A DNA stretch of 64,000 nucleotides from JAGVPT01 sp963717445 (GCA_963717445.1 OY970334.1:2542001-2606000); one strand, 5' to 3'; counted from the first letter of the stretch, positions 34,936 to 43,998 are shown. The notes: a model not told the origin generated them from the letters alone. Translations and numbers: made by a program.

Positions 34936-35421
34936 ATGCACAAAATCGAACAGAACCTCCTACCCGTAGCTGATTTGACTGCGGAAATCCAGAGATTGAA
35001 CGAAGAGCTAATACAAGAACGAGACCGGAATCTCCGGACCCTTGCAGACTTCAAGAATTATCGCCGCCGCGTTGAGCGTGACAACAGCAACGTTGCCGAT
35101 GAGGGCAAGCGTAAAATCCTGCTCGCGCTCTTAGATATTATGGACGATTTGGAGAAAGCGATGCAATGGGCTGGCGACGAAGAGCAGCCGTTTGTGCAAG
35201 GCGTGCGGAACATCCATCAGAAATTTCTTGGACTGTTGAAAACGCATGGAGTCCTCCCTTTCGTGAGTCTGGGTAAGCCATTCGACCACAATTTGCATGA
35301 AGCTGTCGCGGTAGCGAAACATGAAGGGAGTGAACCTGGAACCGTTGTCGACGAGTTGCGTCGGGGCTATCTCTTGCATAATAAACTGCTGCGTCACGCG
35401 CAAGTACGGGTTGCCGGATGA
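34936..35421 (+). CDS. grpE: GrpE-type nucleotide exchange factor
   Basis: A 161-residue GrpE homologue, shorter than housekeeping GrpE (about 190-200). The N-terminal helix is a coiled coil (IQRLNEELIQERDRNLRTLADFKNYRRR), followed by the conserved LLALLDIMDDLEKAM dimer bundle. The beta-wing region has FDHNLHEAVAV and ends in LRRGYLLHNKLLRHAQVRVA. It would release ADP from DnaK. The DnaJ-like gene follows after 50 bases, but no dnaK lies in the window, so this looks like an accessory co-chaperone pair serving a DnaK encoded elsewhere. Confidence 0.92.
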   Translation: MHKIEQNLLPVADLTAEIQRLNEELIQERDRNLRTLADFKNYRRRVERDNSNVADEGKRKILLALLDIMDDLEKAMQWAGDEEQPFVQGVRNIHQKFLGLLKTHGVLPFVSLGKPFDHNLHEAVAVAKHEGSEPGTVVDELRRGYLLHNKLLRHAQVRVAG

Positions 35422-35471
35422 TGAATATTGGGTGTGCCAGCAACCTCGAATGAGCACAAAGTACCAACACT

Positions 35472-36398
35472 ATGACCTTCAAAGATTACTACAAAGAGTT
35501 AGGCGTTGAAAAAACCGCAACGCCCGAAGAGATCAAGAAAGCGTATCGAGCGCTTGCCAACAAATATCATCCGGACAAAGCCAAGGGAGACAAAACCGCT
35601 GAAGAAAAGTTCAAGGATATCAACGAGGCCAACGAAGTCCTCAGCGATCCGGTAAAACGAAAAAAGTATGATCAATTCGGTGCAGATTGGAAACACTACG
35701 AAGAAGCCGGCGCGCAACCGGGTGGGTTTGATTGGTCAAAGTATGCGAGCAGCCGCGGCGGACAAACGCACCGTACAAGCTCGCAAGAATCCAATGCAGC
35801 ATTTAGCGACGAAGGTGTCGATGATCTTTTTGAGATGTTGTTCGGGCAACGCAGCGGCCGGCGGCCGGGAAGACGGAGTGTTGTCATAAAGGGCGAGGAT
35901 CTTGCAACAGAGACGACCCTCTCGCTTGAAGAAGCATATCATGGCACGGCGCGGCTCATCCATCTCAACGGTCAAACGATTAAGGTGACGATCAAGCCGG
36001 GCGTGGCAGACCACCAAATGTTGAGAATTGCAGGCAAAGGGGAAGGAGGAATTGGCGGCGGTCCGAACGGCGACCTCTATCTCACGGTTAAGATCGCACC
36101 ACATCCGGAATTTCATCGGAGTGGAAACGATCTTCACCGTGACTTGCCGGTTGAATTGTACACCGCTCTTCTCGGCGGGAAGACTCAGACCAAAACACTG
36201 AAAGGCAAAGTCACGGTCAATATTCCGAAGGGAACCCCGAACGGCAAAGAGCTTAGACTTCGTGGACTTGGAATGCCAATCTATGGAAAGAAGAACGAGT
36301 TTGGAAATATGCTGGTGAAAGTCGACATCGTGCTGCCGGAACATCTTAGCGAAGAAGAAATAGATTTGTTCAAGAAGTTGGCGGCGTTAAAAAAATGA
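35472..36398 (+). CDS. Type B J-domain chaperone (CbpA/DnaJ-like)
   Basis: A 308-residue co-chaperone. The J domain covers residues 1-70 with HPD at 33-35. A Gly/Ser-rich linker (about 85-140) follows, and then two C-terminal substrate-binding beta domains (starting near GEDLATETTLSLEEAYHGTA). It lacks the four CxxCxGxG zinc repeats of DnaJ, which makes it a CbpA-like type B protein. It is placed just after grpE and before a DUF4404 gene, all on the plus strand. It would deliver clients to DnaK and stimulate its ATPase. DNA binding as in E. coli CbpA is possible but not evident. Confidence 0.92.
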   Translation: MTFKDYYKELGVEKTATPEEIKKAYRALANKYHPDKAKGDKTAEEKFKDINEANEVLSDPVKRKKYDQFGADWKHYEEAGAQPGGFDWSKYASSRGGQTHRTSSQESNAAFSDEGVDDLFEMLFGQRSGRRPGRRSVVIKGEDLATETTLSLEEAYHGTARLIHLNGQTIKVTIKPGVADHQMLRIAGKGEGGIGGGPNGDLYLTVKIAPHPEFHRSGNDLHRDLPVELYTALLGGKTQTKTLKGKVTVNIPKGTPNGKELRLRGLGMPIYGKKNEFGNMLVKVDIVLPEHLSEEEIDLFKKLAALKK

Positions 36399-36483
36399 GT
36401 TATACGGCGACGGATGAATACGATGACGTACGGATGGTTTTTTTTAAGAATCAAAATACCATTATTAAACCGAAAGAGATACC

Positions 36484-36816
36484 ATGATTAAAAATACAAT
36501 GAAGAAGATCAAGACCAAGATCCAACAGGATCGCTCCGTAACGAAAGAAAGTAAAACGGAGTTATTGAGTTTGCTTTCGAAGCTTGAATCTGAAATCACA
36601 AAAATATCAAAAATCGATTCTGAGCATGCGGAGAGCATTACCGGTTTCATCGAACGATCTACACATGAAGTCACACGGCGGGAAAAAAATCCGGAATTAC
36701 TTAAACTCTCGCTTGCAGGCTTGACAGAGTCCGTTAAGGGCTTCGAGGCATCCCATCCTGCGCTGGTAGCAAACGTCAACAACATCTGCACCCTTCTGGC
36801 AAATATGGGGATATAA
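36484..36816 (+). CDS. DUF4404-like small helical protein
   Basis: A 110-residue, highly charged, all-helical protein. Its C-terminus (FEASHPALVANVNNICTLLANMGI) matches the closing pattern of DUF4404 proteins, and the first 60 residues form a Lys/Glu-rich coiled coil. It follows the J-domain gene by 85 bases on the same strand. No signal peptide or membrane segment is present. The function is unknown; the chaperone neighbours suggest a stress-related role, but this is context only. Confidence 0.7.
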   Translation: MIKNTMKKIKTKIQQDRSVTKESKTELLSLLSKLESEITKISKIDSEHAESITGFIERSTHEVTRREKNPELLKLSLAGLTESVKGFEASHPALVANVNNICTLLANMGI

Positions 36817-36911
36817 ACAGCGGTGATGTTGAAGCGCAATGTGGACCGAGTTGCTATGTTTCTTAAGCGTTCAATGAAAAATTACGATCGTTGATAAAAT
36901 TCGAGGACGAT

Positions 36912-38330
36912 ATGAAAAGATATCTAATTTTTTGTTCCGTATGTTTGCTCTCCTTCGGCGAAACGTTCTCACAATCCAAGGATGAAATTCATTATTGGAT
37001 AAATCAGTTGAACAATGATGCAGATTTGAGTTCTGCGCCATCGAATATTGTGAATAATAGGGCAGTGGTCTTGGCAGCGGTTAACCAATATGGAAATGCA
37101 CTGCAGTATGCCTCGGAGTCCTTGCGAGGAGACAAAGAGATTGTCTTGGCTGCGGTTAACCAGATTGGGTATGCACTGCAGTATGCCTCGGAATCCTTGC
37201 AAGGAGACAAAGAGATTGTCTTGGCAGCGGTCAAGCGGGAAGCGGATGCGCTGCGTTATGCCTCGGAGTCCATGCGAGGGGACAAGGAGATTGTTTTGGC
37301 AGCGGTTAAGCAAGATGGGAATGCACTACAATATGCCTCGGAGTCCTTGCAAGGAAATACAGAGATTGTCCTGGCAGCGGTTAAGCAAAATGGAGACGCA
37401 ATAGAGTATGCTTTGGATTCCTTGCGGGAAAATAAAGAGATTGCCTTGGCAGCGGTTGAACAGGATGGGGACGCACTACAGTATGCCTCGGAGTCCATGC
37501 AAGAGAACAAAGAGATTGTCCTGGCAGCGGTTAAACAGAATGCGGATGCGCTACGTTATGCCTCGGAGCCCTTGCAATGGGACAAAGAGATTGTGTTGGC
37601 AGCGGTGATGCAGAATGAAGAGATACTACAGCGGGTCCCGGAATCCTTGCGGGGAGATAAAGAAATTATGTTTGCAGCAATTAAGCAGAACGGAGATGCG
37701 CTACAGTTTGCATCGGATTCCTTGCGAGGAAATAAAGAGCTGGTCTTGGCGGCGGTTAAGCAGAGCGGAGAAGCACTTCAGTATGCCACGGTGTCCATGC
37801 GGGAAAACGGGGAGATCGTCATGGCCGCGGTGAGGCAGAATGGAATTGCGCTACAATATGCCTCGGAGTCATTGCAGGGCGAGAAAGAGGTAGTCTTGCA
37901 AGCGGTTGAGCAGAATTGGAGTGCTATAGGCTTTGCCTCGGAGTCCTTGCGGGGAGACAAAGAGATTGTCATGGCAGCGGTTAAACAGAATGGAATTGCG
38001 CTACAATATGCCTCAGAGTCATTGCAGGGAGATAAGGAGATTGTATTAGCAGCAATTAAAGAGGATGGGGATGCTCTGCAGTATGCCTCGGACTCCATGC
38101 GAGACGATAAAGACATTGTCCGGGCAGCGGTCAAGCAATATGGGGAGTCACTACGCTATGCCTCAGATTCCCTGCGAGACAACAAAGAGATTGTCTTGGC
38201 AGCAGTTAAGCAGGATGATTATGCGCTAGAGTATGCCTCGGACTATTTGAGAAATAATAAAACATTCCTGTCTGAAGTAAAGAAAGTCGTAGGCCAGAAC
38301 ATTGACATCCCTACAAATACATATCAATAA
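36912..38330 (+). CDS. Exported DUF4116 repeat protein (16 x 25-aa repeats)
   Basis: A 472-residue protein with a signal peptide (residues 1-21, ending TFSQ). Sixteen near-perfect 25-residue repeats of the form 'dKEIVLAAVkQnGdALQYASESLrG' follow, which is the DUF4116 motif, and then a short tail. The repeat unit is exactly 75 bp at the DNA level and strongly conserved, so several other frames also stay open. ATG 36912 is chosen because GAGGA lies just upstream and it gives a clean signal peptide. The repeats should form a helical solenoid in the periplasm or outside the cell. No function is known. Confidence 0.85.
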   Translation: MKRYLIFCSVCLLSFGETFSQSKDEIHYWINQLNNDADLSSAPSNIVNNRAVVLAAVNQYGNALQYASESLRGDKEIVLAAVNQIGYALQYASESLQGDKEIVLAAVKREADALRYASESMRGDKEIVLAAVKQDGNALQYASESLQGNTEIVLAAVKQNGDAIEYALDSLRENKEIALAAVEQDGDALQYASESMQENKEIVLAAVKQNADALRYASEPLQWDKEIVLAAVMQNEEILQRVPESLRGDKEIMFAAIKQNGDALQFASDSLRGNKELVLAAVKQSGEALQYATVSMRENGEIVMAAVRQNGIALQYASESLQGEKEVVLQAVEQNWSAIGFASESLRGDKEIVMAAVKQNGIALQYASESLQGDKEIVLAAIKEDGDALQYASDSMRDDKDIVRAAVKQYGESLRYASDSLRDNKEIVLAAVKQDDYALEYASDYLRNNKTFLSEVKKVVGQNIDIPTNTYQ

Positions 38331-38457
38331 GTTCAAACGCACGTAGACGTGTTTCACATAAAGAAGATCTACATCTTGGAAGTGGAGAGGGTCATGCATT
38401 TATAGACGAGCCGTTCGAAATTCTGACGACGGTTTTGGATCAAAATAACAGACCGTA

Positions 38458-38805
38458 ATGGAAACAGAAACAGTTTATATTTTGCTCTTCATCGTGGCCA
38501 CAGCCGTGGCACTAGCGGTGCAACGTCTGGCCATTCCTTATACGGTCGCACTAGTTTTTACGGGCCTCGTGTTGGGTGTGCTGAATGCATTCGAAGCACC
38601 GCACCTAACCAAGGCGCTGCTGTTCAATGTCTTTCTGCCGGGACTCCTCTTCGAAGCTGCATTTCATATCGATTTTAAACAATTCTGGCGTAACCGCCTC
38701 GCCATATCTTCGCTCGCATTGCCAGGCGTGGTGGCGGCGATCGCGCTGACGGCACAAATAAAAAGGAATGACAAATTATCGAAGAAAGTGAATATCTCGA
38801 AATGA
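38458..38805 (+). pseudogene. Truncated CPA1-type Na+/H+ antiporter
   Basis: The first 98 residues are the start of a CPA1 sodium/proton antiporter: helices YILLFIVATAVALAVQRL and YTVALVFTGLVLGVLNAF, then FLPGLLFEAAFHIDF, the conserved helix in the NhaP/NHE group. Family members run to about 400-800 residues, but here the frame ends at residue 115 after an unrelated charged tail (from AQIKRND). The rest, including the ion-binding aspartates, is missing, and cydA starts 34 bases later. A deletion joining the antiporter start to the cydA upstream region is the simplest explanation. Activity as an antiporter is not expected. Confidence 0.72.
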
Positions 38806-38839
38806 AGCAAAATAATTTACCAACGGAGGAATAGTATTC

Positions 38840-40171
38840 ATGCAAGATGCGCTGATCATGGATCGATTGCAGTTCGCATTTACAGTCTCTTATCATTATC
38901 TCTTCCCTCAGCTTACTATGGGATTGGGTTTGTTGATTGTTGTGTTGAAGATGATTGCGCTGAAGAAGAACGATGAGCGTTTCAATGTCGCCGCTCGGTT
39001 CTGGGCAAAAATTTTCGCCATTAACTTTGCAGTCGGTGTAGTGACAGGAATTCCAATGGAATTTCAGTTCGGCACCAACTGGGCAAAGTTCTCGACATTT
39101 GCAGGAGGTGTTATCGGGCAAACACTTGCTATGGAGGGGACCTTCGCATTTTTCCTGGAGTCGAGCTTTTTGGGGCTTTTCTTGTTTGGAGAAAAGAAGC
39201 TTGGCCCGGTTGGACATTTTCTGTCGGCAGTTGCAGTGTGGCTCGGTTCGTGGCTGTCGGGGTACTTTATCGTCATCACCAATGCATGGATGCAGCATCC
39301 CGTCGCTTACCAAATAGCCGCCAATGGCACTGTCCATCTCGTTGATTTCTGGGGACTCCTCCTAAATCCATGGGGTGGATGGCAATACGTCCACACCATG
39401 GCGGGATCAGTTGTCACAGCAGCATTCGTCATGGCTGCCGTCGGAGCTTATTATCTCCTCCTGAAAAAAGATGAAGACTATGGTAAGATTTTTATTCGAA
39501 CGGGCATCATCAGCGGTATCATTGCAAGCGTGTTTGTTGCATTCCCGAGCGGTGATGCTCAGGGGAAGAACGTCGCGCTGAATCAACCGATAACACTCGC
39601 AGCGATGGAAGGACTGTTCGAGACGAAGGCAGGTGCTGATTTGATGATTGTCGGTCAACCTGATATGGAAAAGCTTGACATGGATAACCCCCTCTATGTC
39701 CCGGAGATGCTCAGCTTCCTGACCTACAATCGATGGAATGCCACCGTGAAGGGACTTGATGCATATCCACGCGATCAGTGGCCGGATAATATTCCCCTTC
39801 TGTACTATAGCTATCATATCATGGTCGGACTCGGAACGATGTTCATTACGATAATGGTGCTGTCTCTTGTTCTTCTTTGGAGGAAAAGATTATTCACCAC
39901 ACATTGGGCGCTCTGGATTCTTCTGTTATCGTTTCCGTTTCCGTACATTGCAAATACTGCCGGCTGGATGACTGCCGAGCTTGGCCGCCAACCGTTCCTG
40001 GTATATGGATTGATGCGCACGATACACGGTGTGTCACCAACCGTCTCTGCGGGGAATACGCTGTTTACGTTATTGGGATTTTTGGGAATGTACTTCGTGA
40101 TCGGCGTTTTGTTCCTTATGCTGCTGGTGAAGCATATTGCCGGCGGACCCGCGGCTTTTGAGAAAAAATAA
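38840..40171 (+). CDS. cydA: Cytochrome bd ubiquinol/menaquinol oxidase subunit I
   Basis: A 443-residue inner-membrane subunit with about nine helices. H19 in SYHYLFPQLTMG is the heme b595/d ligand region. The stretch QFGTNWAKFSTFAGGVIGQTLAMEGTFAFFLES is highly conserved, and GRQPFLVYGLMRT in the last third is the family signature. The Q-loop is short, as in the cyanide-insensitive and many FCB-group oxidases. GGAGG precedes the ATG. It is followed by cydB after 42 bases. The complex reduces oxygen to water at high affinity and supports microaerobic growth. No cydX or cydDC is seen nearby. Confidence 0.96.
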   Translation: MQDALIMDRLQFAFTVSYHYLFPQLTMGLGLLIVVLKMIALKKNDERFNVAARFWAKIFAINFAVGVVTGIPMEFQFGTNWAKFSTFAGGVIGQTLAMEGTFAFFLESSFLGLFLFGEKKLGPVGHFLSAVAVWLGSWLSGYFIVITNAWMQHPVAYQIAANGTVHLVDFWGLLLNPWGGWQYVHTMAGSVVTAAFVMAAVGAYYLLLKKDEDYGKIFIRTGIISGIIASVFVAFPSGDAQGKNVALNQPITLAAMEGLFETKAGADLMIVGQPDMEKLDMDNPLYVPEMLSFLTYNRWNATVKGLDAYPRDQWPDNIPLLYYSYHIMVGLGTMFITIMVLSLVLLWRKRLFTTHWALWILLLSFPFPYIANTAGWMTAELGRQPFLVYGLMRTIHGVSPTVSAGNTLFTLLGFLGMYFVIGVLFLMLLVKHIAGGPAAFEKK

Positions 40172-40213
40172 CGAGCTAACATCTACTATCTTATAACTGA
40201 AGTTCATCGTCTC

Positions 40214-41263
40214 ATGGAAACTCTTTGGTTCATCATTGTTGCTTTTATGCTCGCAATGTACGTCGTCCTCGACGGTTTTGATTTGGGAGCGGGTATTCTT
40301 CATCTACTGATCGGAAAGAACGAAGAAGAACGTCGCCTTATCCTCAATGCAATCGGTCCCGTCTGGGATGGGAATGAGGTATGGATTCTTGCAGCGGGCG
40401 GCACGCTCTACCTTGCCTTTCCTCTATTGTATGCATTGAGCTTCAGCGGGTTTTATCTGCCGTTGATTATCGTGTTATGGCTTCTCATGCTGCGCGGTCT
40501 GGGCATCGAGTTTCGCCATCACGTAATTCATCCGATGTGGAAGTCGTTCTGGGATACCGTCTTTGCAGTTGGAAGCATTTTGCTGTCGATCTTCTTCGGT
40601 GCGGCGCTCGGGAATGTCGTTCGCGGTGTACCGCTGAATGCCGAAGGATACTTCTTTGAACCACTCTGGACAACGTTCACGGTCGGTGGTCCCGGCGTCG
40701 GAATTCTAGATTGGTTCACAACGCTCATGGGACTTGTCGCACTGTTTACATTAACGGTCCATGGAGGCAATTATCTTGCAATGAAAACAGGCGGAGTTGT
40801 CCAAGATCGTGCCCGTGCATTTGCGGGGAATGCATGGTGGTGTATGTTGGCTTCCTCGATACTTGCCGTTGTAGCGATATCGAATATTCGTCCGGATGTG
40901 TGGAAAAATTTTTCGAGTGCACCGTTAGGCTATGCTTTTCCTCTGCTTGGAGTGTTTTCAATTGTTGGAATGAAATATTGCAACATAAGAAAAATGGATA
41001 CAGGTGCATTTCTGAGCTCCTCCCTCTTCATTGCATCGATGCTTGCAAGCACGGCGTTTGGATTGTATCCAACCGTATTACCGGCTTCAACCGACCCTAA
41101 ATTCAGCTTAACGATTTTCAATACTTCGGCCCAGCCGTACGGACTTTGGGTTGGTTTCGCATGGTGGATTATCGGCATGATCCTGGCAACCGGCTATTTC
41201 GTTTATGTGTACCGGTCGTTTAAGGGAAAAACTGCCGTGTCCGGCGAAGGGGAGGGGTACTAA
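40214..41263 (+). CDS. cydB: Cytochrome bd oxidase subunit II
   Basis: A 349-residue subunit with about nine helices. The N-terminus MYVVLDGFDLGAGILH and the following GPVWDGNEVWILAAGG are the CydB signatures, with the conserved D and W residues that stabilise heme binding by subunit I. HGGNYLAMKTGG lies mid-protein. It is in operon with cydA. The length is normal. Transcription probably ends before the IS200-derived element that starts at 41312, but no strong hairpin with a T-run is visible directly after the stop. Confidence 0.96.
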   Translation: METLWFIIVAFMLAMYVVLDGFDLGAGILHLLIGKNEEERRLILNAIGPVWDGNEVWILAAGGTLYLAFPLLYALSFSGFYLPLIIVLWLLMLRGLGIEFRHHVIHPMWKSFWDTVFAVGSILLSIFFGAALGNVVRGVPLNAEGYFFEPLWTTFTVGGPGVGILDWFTTLMGLVALFTLTVHGGNYLAMKTGGVVQDRARAFAGNAWWCMLASSILAVVAISNIRPDVWKNFSSAPLGYAFPLLGVFSIVGMKYCNIRKMDTGAFLSSSLFIASMLASTAFGLYPTVLPASTDPKFSLTIFNTSAQPYGLWVGFAWWIIGMILATGYFVYVYRSFKGKTAVSGEGEGY

Positions 41264-41311
41264 GGAAGTTTTTCTTCGCTGCGAGAACGTCGTGTAATTG
41301 GAGTTTTTAGT

Positions 41312-41503
41312 GCAAAGCAGAAACCCACCGCCTATGGCGGTGGTTATGTTCGGTTGGCTATGCCTGTCATTCCGGTCGAGTCCCGCTTTCAGGCGGGACG
41401 AAGAACCGGAATCCAGTTCCGTTGATTGACTCTGGATTCCGCGTCAAGCGCGGAATGACTTGCTTTTTTTCAAAAGCCACCATCTTTGATGGTGGTCGTT
41501 TAC
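41312..41503 (+). mobile_element. Internally deleted IS200/IS605-type element (192 bp)
   Basis: The left hairpin CCACCGCC/GGCGGTGG (41325-41343, loop TAT) is identical to that of the transposase-bearing copy. The right hairpin is CCACCATC/GATGGTGG (41477-41495). It is preceded by TTTAGT and has no target duplication. The interior holds two further palindromic repeats (near 41365-41410 and 41430-41460), and the second is shared with the 28521 copy. It is non-coding. Confidence 0.78.
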
Positions 41504-41533
41504 ATCTATGTCATCTAACGAAGGGAATCTAGG

Positions 41534-42220
41534 ATGAACGGATTTGAACAGGTTAAACAACTGCTTGCGCTGTGCACCAAAGATCAGCGCCAGGAAATTT
41601 TCAGTTTTCTCAGAAAGGAATTTCCGATTCATCCCATTGAAACAGAATTCAATGCACAGGCAGAAGTCATTCTTGAAGCAATCCACAAATCCAGCGCGCT
41701 TAATCTCCGCGGCAACGTAGGACTCATTGCGCGAGCGGCCTTTGAAATGAACATCGCATCGAAAATACAAGGGTTTCGAATCGTTGAGATCAAGGGAGAC
41801 GCGCCTTTCAATTGTTATATGGTGGATGATAATGGCGAAGTGAAAATTCAGGTCACGATGCAATGCACCAAGGATCACCGCCCCATGATGGCAGACCAAG
41901 CTCTTAGCCGCCTTCCGGCCAACAAGTATGTCGTTGACACTGAGCGAATTCTCGACGGCCAGAATTCGGAGGGCGGCGAAGACCCCCGTTCGTATAGATT
42001 TGGTTCGTTTAATATTCTTGCGGTATCCTTGCAACCATCCACAAATGATTGGAACAACTTTCTTTATACCGTTGAGCGATGGCTGATGCCATCACCCGAA
42101 GACGAGAGCCGTCTCTTGAAGTTTCAACCCGTTCCGCTTAAGCCGGACGGTGATTGGACCGATGACCTCCGTACTTGCATTGAATGGTTTCGATCTTCTA
42201 CAGAGAAAACTATTTCGTGA
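41534..42220 (+). CDS. Hypothetical protein, possible nuclease-like fold
   Basis: A 228-residue soluble protein not recognised with confidence. The N-terminal third is helical. The centre reads GFRIVEIKGDAPFNCYMVDD followed by VKIQVTMQ, a strand pattern that loosely recalls PD-(D/E)xK nucleases, with the D/E..QxK position read here as QVT. A stretch with RSYRFGSFNILAVSLQP and a Trp-rich end (LYTVERWLMP, WTDDLRTCIEWF) follow. It stands alone, 30 bases after an IS200-derived element. No methyltransferase or restriction partner is adjacent. The nuclease idea is weak and rests on pattern only. Confidence 0.65.
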   Translation: MNGFEQVKQLLALCTKDQRQEIFSFLRKEFPIHPIETEFNAQAEVILEAIHKSSALNLRGNVGLIARAAFEMNIASKIQGFRIVEIKGDAPFNCYMVDDNGEVKIQVTMQCTKDHRPMMADQALSRLPANKYVVDTERILDGQNSEGGEDPRSYRFGSFNILAVSLQPSTNDWNNFLYTVERWLMPSPEDESRLLKFQPVPLKPDGDWTDDLRTCIEWFRSSTEKTIS

Positions 42221-42438
42221 TGGATGCCCGCAGTTTTACCGGCCGTTCAAGTGAGGCTTCACGCGGTGTCACTTGTGCCGCTCATTGATATGCGGAAATT
42301 ATAACAGGCGAAATTACTGCGCGACGGTCAAGCCATGAGTACAAAAAGACAACGGCGTTTGTTTTCGAGCACATTCTGTCGCCGACTCCTTCAGTTATTT
42401 TGCGGGCATAAGTCTTCCCTTACCAATGCGGGGCTTTT

Positions 42439-43938
42439 ATGAAAAGGCATCTACCTAATATATTTTATAATCCAATCAGCCTTGCAGGTGCCGCTGTTGC
42501 GAGTGTCAGTTTTGCAACCATCGTCTTCCTAACCATCGTTGACCACCTCCAGTCCAAACACCCGGCTTATTTTGGGATTATTGCATACGTTGTACTGCCC
42601 GTTCCACTTTTTCTCGGACTCATCATCATCGTTGTCGGTATCGTAAGAGAGCGGCGCCGACTCAGAAAAGGCATGCCCGCGAGCCGGATGGTTTTTACGC
42701 TCAATCTCAACGTTCCGGAACAACGAACGGCAGTTGCGTACTTCTCGCTAATTTTTGTTCTCTTCTTGCTCTTCACCTCGTATGGAAGCTATCAGGCATT
42801 TCAATGGACCGAGTCGGTTCAGTTTTGCGGCAAAACCTGTCACACTGTTATGGCCCCGGAATTTACTTCTTTCCAGTATTCGCCACATGCGCGCGTGAAG
42901 TGCGTTGATTGTCACGTTGGAGGTGGTGCAGATTGGTACGTGCGCTCGAAATTGTCCGGCGCGTACCAAGTGTATGCAGTTCTCGCGAACAATTACCCTC
43001 GCCCGATCCCTATTCCGATTAAAAACCTGCGTCCGGCGCAAGAGACATGCGAACAATGCCACTGGCCGGCCTTTTTTTCCGGGGAGAAAGAAGAATTGAA
43101 AACATATTTCAAATCGGATGAAAAAAACACACGCTGGACGATCGACCTTCTGATGAAAGTTGGCGGCGGGGGAGCAGGACAGCTCGTACCCACTCGTGGA
43201 ATTCACTATCACATGAATATTGCCGAAGATTTGACGTGCGTATCGACGGATAAGCAGGAACAAGTAATACCCTGGGTGCGTGCGCGCAACAAGTTTACGG
43301 GGAAAGTGACTGAATATGTCTCAACCGACAATCCGCCATCGAGCGATGATTTGAAAAAGCTTCCATTACATAAGCTGGATTGCATCGGATGCCACAATCA
43401 GCCATCCCATAGTTACCGCCCACCGGTTCGCATCGTGGATGAAAGCATGGCATTAGGCAAAATCAGTACCGAATTGCCGAATGTTCGAACCGCCTCCATT
43501 CAAGCTCTCGTTGTTCCGTACGCCACCACTGCCGCGGCGATGGATTCAATTTCAATAGTGCTCGAGAATTACTACAAAGGCAACTATGCTGCTGATGTAG
43601 AACAGAAAAAAGGTCTGATTGTGGCTGCATCCGAAGAATTGAAGGCCCAGTACAGCCGAAACTTCTTTCCCGAGATGAAAGTGAATTGGCAGGCCTATCC
43701 GGACAATATAGGACACATGACGAGCATGGGATGTTTCCGGTGTCACGACGGCAAGCATGAAAGCAACGACGGCAGAGTGATTCCGAAGGATTGCAACACT
43801 TTTCATACAATCCTGTACCAGGGAACGGCGCCTACCACGACAACACTCAATGCAGCCGGGCTTGCGTTCCAGCATCCGGAGGACGTCGGTGACGCATGGA
43901 AGGAAAATAACTGCACGGATTGTCACACGGGAGAATAG
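42439..43938 (+). CDS. Membrane-anchored multiheme cytochrome c (NapC/NirT family)
   Basis: A 499-residue protein. Three N-terminal helices (about residues 12-37, 44-69 and 97-117) are followed by a periplasmic multiheme part. Heme sites are CGKTCH (130-135, an unusual CX3CH), CVDCH (155), CEQCH (204), CIGCH (315), CFRCH (432) and CTDCH (492). A seventh position reads CNTFH (452-456), where one base change removes the second cysteine. NapC/NirT proteins pass electrons from the quinol pool to periplasmic or outer reductases. No reductase gene is adjacent. The start at 42439 is an ATG; a GGGGC stretch upstream is a weak ribosome site. Confidence 0.9.
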   Translation: MKRHLPNIFYNPISLAGAAVASVSFATIVFLTIVDHLQSKHPAYFGIIAYVVLPVPLFLGLIIIVVGIVRERRRLRKGMPASRMVFTLNLNVPEQRTAVAYFSLIFVLFLLFTSYGSYQAFQWTESVQFCGKTCHTVMAPEFTSFQYSPHARVKCVDCHVGGGADWYVRSKLSGAYQVYAVLANNYPRPIPIPIKNLRPAQETCEQCHWPAFFSGEKEELKTYFKSDEKNTRWTIDLLMKVGGGGAGQLVPTRGIHYHMNIAEDLTCVSTDKQEQVIPWVRARNKFTGKVTEYVSTDNPPSSDDLKKLPLHKLDCIGCHNQPSHSYRPPVRIVDESMALGKISTELPNVRTASIQALVVPYATTAAAMDSISIVLENYYKGNYAADVEQKKGLIVAASEELKAQYSRNFFPEMKVNWQAYPDNIGHMTSMGCFRCHDGKHESNDGRVIPKDCNTFHTILYQGTAPTTTTLNAAGLAFQHPEDVGDAWKENNCTDCHTGE

Positions 43939-43998
43939 TTGTGGTGATGCTATAACGGAACGGTTTTCATGTGTAGAATCTTCGGTTCCGGGAAGTAG

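Noticed and set aside
36912..38330. Regular 75-bp repeats considered as a CRISPR-like or satellite array
   Set aside because: There are no unique spacers; the repeats are in-frame DUF4116 coding units.
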